This document shows positions 59,505 through 64,000 of a stretch of 64,000 nt of DNA, piece by piece. Source of the stretch: Diphasiastrum complanatum (taxonomy: Eukaryota; Streptophyta; Lycopodiopsida; Lycopodiales; Lycopodiaceae). Each line of letters begins with the position of its first letter. Position 1 is the first letter of the stretch. A model generated the notes under the pieces. The model searched no databases. It was not told the origin of the DNA and worked only from the letters and a program-made list of their open reading frames with translations. The stretch spans positions 11,328,539 to 11,392,538 of the forward strand of contig CM055106.1 of the NCBI GenBank assembly GCA_029204225.1, in the 5' to 3' direction. The position numbers and the translations under genes are program-made.

Positions 59505-59516
59505 TGGTATTAGAGC
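59505..59516 (+). promoter_or_regulatory. Primer-binding site, tRNA-iMet type
   Basis: TGGTATTAGAGC matches 11 of 12 bases of TGGTATCAGAGC. It is followed by ATGG and a leader with no recognisable gag in the next 800 bases, so the body of this element has been lost or is too degraded to see. Confidence 0.65.
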
Positions 59517-60380
59517 ATGGTTAGGGAGAGAGAAACGGGAGAGGATACTTGCAACCTACGGAAAGGTGCCATGTGTCCTTTGGAGAGTCCATGAGTTTCC
59601 TAGAGGAAGATTGGTATGGGAGTAGCCAATATCGGTAAATTGTTGAGAAAAATCGGGTTTGTGAAGAGGACTTTGCCACAAACAGGGGACTGCAGATCCA
59701 TTGCTGTCCAGGGAGGCAAATTCAGCTTATAACTTGTGTGTTTTTTGCTTTCAAACTTGTCAAAGAGTCAGTTGAAAGAGGAGTGCTGTACTTCAAAGAG
59801 GGTTTGTGCTAATTTGAGCCATCTATGTTAAATTTGCACTTTTTCAAGGGGCTTTTGTTGTAAAATTGTTCCCAGCCCTGTTGAACATCAAATTGGAGGT
59901 TTTAAATTCCATCTACAAGTGCAAATTATGGCTACTAAAGTCTGCACATAGTTCAGATCCTTTTGGGGCCCTTTTCCATGACTTTTCAAAAGGATTTAGG
60001 TCTCTTTTCAAGCCCAACTTGGAGTAAACTTGCTGTAGAATTTTCTGAACCTATTTAGCCCATCAAATTTGAAGCATGATGCTTGTAAGGGACAAAACAG
60101 AAATGTATTTGCTGAAATTTTGAAGCAGCCCTGTTGCTGGAGCTATTTGGGAGTCAAAATTTCATTTTTGGAGCCATTTGCACCTATGGCCAGCAAGCTA
60201 CCCAAGTAAATTTCTCAAGATCCAGGTAGCGACTTACCTTTCTTTTCTTTACTAGATAATAGTGTCCTACATTGCTGATTCTACTCTTTCTTGTTGCCAC
60301 TTGTTTAGAGTGAATAAGAGAGTGACAGTTAAATGAACCGATAGAAAAGAAAGTTGGTGGTGAGAAGAAAGAGAGGATTT
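59517..60380. other. Leader-like non-coding interval
   Basis: No coding frame. Plus-strand T/G-rich phrases with recurring TTTTGGAGC / CCAGC. It may be the leader or decayed body of the element primed at 59505. Confidence 0.35.
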
Positions 60381-60391
60381 AAAAAACAAAA

Positions 60392-60974
60392 TCAACAAAC
60401 GAAGATTTGAGTTGTTTGTACATAGCCTATATTATTCCTCTTCTTTGCATTTTTTTTTCGGTTGTTTTTGTCAATTTCTTTTATTCTTGTAAACTGTAAT
60501 TGAGAAAAGTTGACATGAATTTTGTTGATGAACAAATCCAAATCCTGACTTCTCCCATTACACACTTTTTGGATCAGAGTCCACATTACCAAACCGTTAT
60601 CCAGTATGGATGCAAAGCTATCTAGTTTCGAAGTTCCACCTTCAATTTGCAAGATTGTTTTGGAGTGTTGGAAAAGTCCATCTTGACATGCAAACCATGC
60701 TATGGATGTTGGTAAGTAATGTCTCAACTTCGACGCCGTCTGCTATTGTCCAAAGTATTTGAGCAATGTATAGTAACATATCGTCGATTTCGTTGACCAT
60801 TGGTTCAACAAAAGAAAAAACTACGTCGATTTGCGTCGAACTTCTATGGATGATGTTTGGCAAATTAAGAAAGTTACTTATCATCTCACGGATGTTGCAA
60901 GTTGATGGTAGCGTAAAGTTGAGCGCATTTGCGATTGCCCATTCAGGAAGTATTTTGTCTTGACATATGAGCAT
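60392..60974 (-). CDS. Unrecognised minus-strand ORF pair
   Basis: Two overlapping minus-strand frames (60974-60642, 110 codons; 60727-60392, 111 codons) encode ILPEWAIANALNFTLPSTCN, EPMVNEIDDMLLYIAQILWT and then SRTWTFP/QDGLFQHSKTILQ-like text. The first is open throughout and has ordinary protein composition, so it may be an exon or decayed gene. I do not recognise a family. Confidence 0.25.
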
Positions 60975-61279
60975 GTAAAACCATGGACATGTGGTATTTT
61001 CATTGGCAAGAGACTGGATTTGTTCAAGCCTATGTTGATATCTATGGGAAATCTGTAATCAAGGTCCCTACATGTCAGATTCCTTTCTACCTGAACTTCA
61101 AAACTTCATCACATGGAATGGCTTTTACAAAAAACTCAACCAAATCTAAGATTTATACTGTCACTAAACATGTGCAAAGCATGATTACTGTCCATAAACC
61201 TGTACAAAGCATGAGTTTATCCAAAACATAGGATTTGGCTGCTCAGTATCCTCCCAACCATAGCTAAATAGAAAGTGAT

Positions 61280-62335
61280 AGGAGTGCCTGACACTAGGCT
61301 CACATATCCATCCTCCTAAGCCTTGACCCTTCCTACCAATCACTTATCTTTTTGACAACTTTCCAGGGTCCATAGTAATGCGGGAATAGCTTGTAACATT
61401 TTCCCGTCCTTAGGGTTTTAGAGTCCTTGGTATTCGGAGAAACACCATGCCCTATTTCTCGAACTCTCTTGGTGTGCGATCTGATCGGCAAAAGACTTAG
61501 CTCGATCCATTATATTTCCTTTTGCTAACTCTAACATTTCACTCGTTTGAGTTAGAAATTTAGCTGCACTAGGCACTTTTGAGGAATTCCTATCGTAATA
61601 GGACCAATAGGGTTGAAGCCATAGTTCAGCTCAAAAGGACTCATCTTTGTGCTAACATTCTTCTTATTATCATAAGCAATCTCCATCAGTGGCATATATT
61701 TCTCCCATTGCGTCTGCTTCTTACCTCATATGCCCTAAGCATATCTTTTGAAGTTTGGTGATTTTCTTAGTTTGGCCACCCATTTTAGGATGCTCGATAG
61801 TGCTCATTCTCAACTTTACATCTAGCTTAGCCATAACTGCAATCCAAAAATGACTCGTAAAACGAGGATCTCTATTAGACACTATGGTTGATGATAATAC
61901 ATGATGTTTGAAAATATGCTTGATAAACAACTTAGCCACACCAGATGCATCTATCTTTCACTAGTTGGTATAAAATGAGCCATCTTCATGAGTTTGTCAA
62001 CTACAACCAAGATAGCATTATGCTGTGATGAAGTATGACGCAAAGGAGTAATCAAGTCCATGGAAATACTCTCCCATCATTCTTTTGGTATAGGTAACAA
62101 GTGTAGTGAACAAGGCACTTTGATCCGTTTAGCTTTATTAACTTGGCATTTTAAGCAATGTGTCACATAATGATACACATCCTTTTTCATTTTAGGCCAC
62201 CAAAAGTTACGTAGGACCAGTTCATAGGTCTTATCCACACTGGTGTAGTGGGTTTTCCTATCCACCTTCAACCGTAGATCTAAGCACTTGCAAAGCATCA
62301 AGAAATGAAGAGGATTCTTTACATGTCACGCGGAA
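61280..62335 (-). pseudogene. Gypsy (chromovirus-like) integrase, minus strand
   Basis: From high to low: HYTSVDKTYELVLRNFWWPK and CLKCQVNKAKR (HHCC zinc end) at 62301-62077, a SMDLITPLR / VVVDKLMKMAHFIPT stretch holding the first Asp, SNRDPRFTSHFWIAVMAKLD (second Asp) at 61939-61721, GGQTKKI in place of the usual GQTE/GQSE around the catalytic Glu, then FELNYGFNP and a GPWKVVKKI end near 61370. Many stops and frameshifts. The catalytic Glu appears lost (T-K-K). Confidence 0.75.
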
Positions 62336-62425
62336 GTCGTTTTCATGAGAGCGATAGCATATTTTAGATTCATACGCAAGCTTATGATTCAACATCTAAC
62401 ACTACGATCCATTAACCCTAAACAA

Positions 62426-62647
62426 CAATGTTGCATGCACTGATGCGGTTCGAATCAGCTGATTGGACCGGTTCGAATCGGCCGATTCGAACATTTGTTC
62501 GTTTTTTTTGCCTGATTGAAATTTTTTTGTTCGGTAACCGATCTGAACAAGTTGCTGATTCGAATCGGCCGATCGAATCGGACCGATTCGAACCATAATT
62601 CTTTGTTCGCCGAATCACGGTTCAAATCGGCGATTCATGCAACATTG
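62426..62647. mobile_element. hAT-like MITE with 8-bp target duplication
   Basis: The 222-bp element begins CAATGTTGCATG and ends CATGCAACATTG (perfect 12-bp TIRs, fitting the hAT YARNG pattern). The flanks are CTAAACAA (62418-62425) and CTAAACAC (62648-62655), 7 of 8 identical. Inside, GATTCGAATCGG-type palindromes are repeated many times. No transposase. It is inserted between the integrase and RNase H pieces of the minus-strand Gypsy. Confidence 0.8.
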
Positions 62648-62667
62648 CTAAACACCAAGATCAAACT

Positions 62668-62673
<6 letters not shown>

Positions 62674-62700
<27 letters not shown>

Positions 62701-62701
62701 T
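62674..62701. repeat. (CT)n microsatellite, 28 bp
   Basis: Short CT tract beside the MITE. Confidence 0.9.
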
Positions 62702-63261
62702 TTCTCTCACAAAAATAGAACCAAGATTCAATCCCAACAATTACCAAATCCAAATAACATAAAGATGGCAAGAAAACATGAGAGATGGAGCAAGAAAGAA
62801 ATAGCAAGGACATGCAGTTGCAAATTGGTAGAGTTCCACCTTCTTGATTGAACATAAAAATGAACTACAAAGGCATCTCATGATACAACCTTTTATGAAA
62901 ATATTGGGGGTTTCTAAACATAGAGGGGATGAAGTGGTAAGACTACATATGTGTATAGACTTTTCAAGAAATCTCAGCTATTTTGCCTTTCAATTCTTTA
63001 GGGCCCTTTCAAAGCCCATCTCCACCACTAGTCTTAATCTGACAGCTGGTATAGTCTTTCAAACTTTCAATCATATTTGAATTTGAATTTTGGGGGGAAC
63101 CCTCTTTTATTAACTAAATTGATTATTAGGTCCTATGACATTTAATTCCAGCGATTGGCCTAAAGTCCTGTTATTAACAACTAAAATAAAAATGTGATCG
63201 TCGGGTTGGACTTACACATGCAGGGTGCCAAATCCCTCTCTCTTATTAACTGCTTGTAGAT
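62702..63261. other. Interval without recognised genes
   Basis: A short plus-strand frame beginning ARKHERWSKKEIA is not recognised. The interval separates Gypsy RNase H end (63262+) from integrase (62335-), so it is probably inserted DNA along with the MITE. Confidence 0.4.
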
Positions 63262-64000
63262 CTACGATCTAACTAGGAATATGCTCGTGAGCCCTCCAAC
63301 AAGCAGGATGATGGCACTAGGGCTATTATGACACCTAAGATAAGCGTGAGCAAAAAGACTAGAACGCTTGTCCAGAAGTTCTACTTGTGCAAGATTTGTC
63401 TCTCTCACAATGTTCTTACAATGAGGATCCTTCTGCTGAGCTTGTCTGATCTCAACAATTAGGTCACTTTCTATGACCACAAAATACATTTCATGCACTC
63501 TCCGAGATAATCCATCAGCCAGACGATTTTTGGCACCCACCCTTCTTGTATCGAATCTCCTTGTGAACCTAAATCAACTCAGCTCACCTGGCTTGCCGCC
63601 CTCTTAGGTTCAACTAGTTGCAGAAATACCATGGTCAATGTACGCATAGAATTCCGCACCATACAAATAATGCCTCCATGCCTTCAAAGTGTGGATTATG
63701 GTATACTTCTTTTCACGTGGATAATATTTCTAAGTAAGGTTGAGCTTTTTGCTCTCAAAGGCCATTGGCCTACCCACTTGTATTAGAACTGCCTTGACGA
63801 CGATATCACTCGCATCTGTCTCTATGACAAATGGTGACAAAGTCAGCGACAACCTGTTTCAAAGCAGCGAAACTTTGTTGTTGAACTTTTGTCCATTCTT
63901 TCCATTTATGTCTCTGTAACATATCGGTCAATGGTGCAGCCACATGTGAATAATTCTTCACACCCTTACGTTAAAACACAACCAATCCAAGGAAGCTTCT
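63262..64000 (-). pseudogene. Gypsy RT end and RNase H, minus strand, running off the window
   Basis: From 64000 downward: RSFLGLVVF, then AAPLTDMLQRHKWKEWTKVQ and SFAALKQVVAD (RT thumb to RNase H), degenerate catalytic segments, then KNRLADGLSRRVHEMY at 63540-63490 (the N-x-x-AD-x-LSR end). It is followed by a linker (IRQAQQKDPHC). It belongs with the integrase at 61.3-62.3 kb on the same strand. Confidence 0.75.

Noticed and set aside
62443-62600. tRNA T-arm-like GGTTCGAATC motifs
   Set aside because: They are repeated palindromes inside a MITE, without acceptor stem or anticodon arm.

Overview
This is nuclear DNA from a land plant with a repeat-rich genome. The evidence is (i) Ty1/Copia and Ty3/Gypsy remnants whose primer-binding sites match plant tRNA-iMet and tRNA-Asp, (ii) one spliced gene ending in a plant DCD (development and cell death) domain, (iii) a CACTA-type (Transposase_24-like) ORF and a hAT-like MITE, and (iv) long CT/GA microsatellites. 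A fern or other non-seed plant is possible; that is inference only and no species is claimed.

Layout. 0-14 kb: a patchwork of broken Copia and Gypsy pieces on both strands (Copia pol + at 0.5-2.9 kb; a chimeric Gypsy-RNaseH/Copia-gag ORF at 4.5-5.3 kb; Copia gag - at 5.3-6.3 kb; Copia pol - at 8.0-10.1 kb; a Copia tail + and Gypsy RNaseH + at 10.1-11.4 kb; Gypsy gag, PBS and LTR - at 11.4-13.0 kb). 14.8-25.5 kb: an unclassified degenerate ORF region split by a complete Gypsy insertion (16529-24466) with two LTRs, a 5-bp target duplication (CAACC), a tRNA-Asp PBS, gag, protease and integrase, but no reverse transcriptase or RNase H. 25.5-30.5 kb: LTR remnants, a Copia RNaseH piece, a spliced amino-methyltransferase-like gene fragment with one frameshift, and a cluster of palindromes. 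31-34 kb: a 5'-truncated minus-strand copy of the same Gypsy family that keeps RT, RNase H and integrase. 35.8-38.6 kb: Copia gag + and Copia RT/RNaseH - with two LTR pieces. 38.6-43.2 kb: a second Gypsy gag relative with a tandem-repeat leader and no pol. 43.7-44.9 kb: a composite CT/AC microsatellite, a TATA box and the Transposase_24-like frame. 46.3-53.6 kb: a long ORF-poor T/G-rich stretch. 54-56 kb: a Copia gag and a Gypsy RT fragment. 56.95-58.54 kb: the DCD gene, the only convincing host gene. 59-64 kb: a candidate LTR and PBS, an unrecognised ORF, and minus-strand Gypsy integrase and RNase H pieces separated by a MITE.

How it fits together. Almost every coding frame comes from mobile elements and almost all are broken. 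The Gypsy family with three LTR copies is the best-resolved system. One copy lost RT and RNase H by internal deletion but kept intact ends; another kept the enzymes but lost its 5' half. Its gag carries several zinc knuckles of spacing CX2CX3HX4C, a spacing also found in the diverged family at 41-42 kb. The two items most worth follow-up outside the transposons are the methyltransferase-like gene at 28.6-29.4 kb and the DCD gene with its unresolved frame change at a run of eight C.
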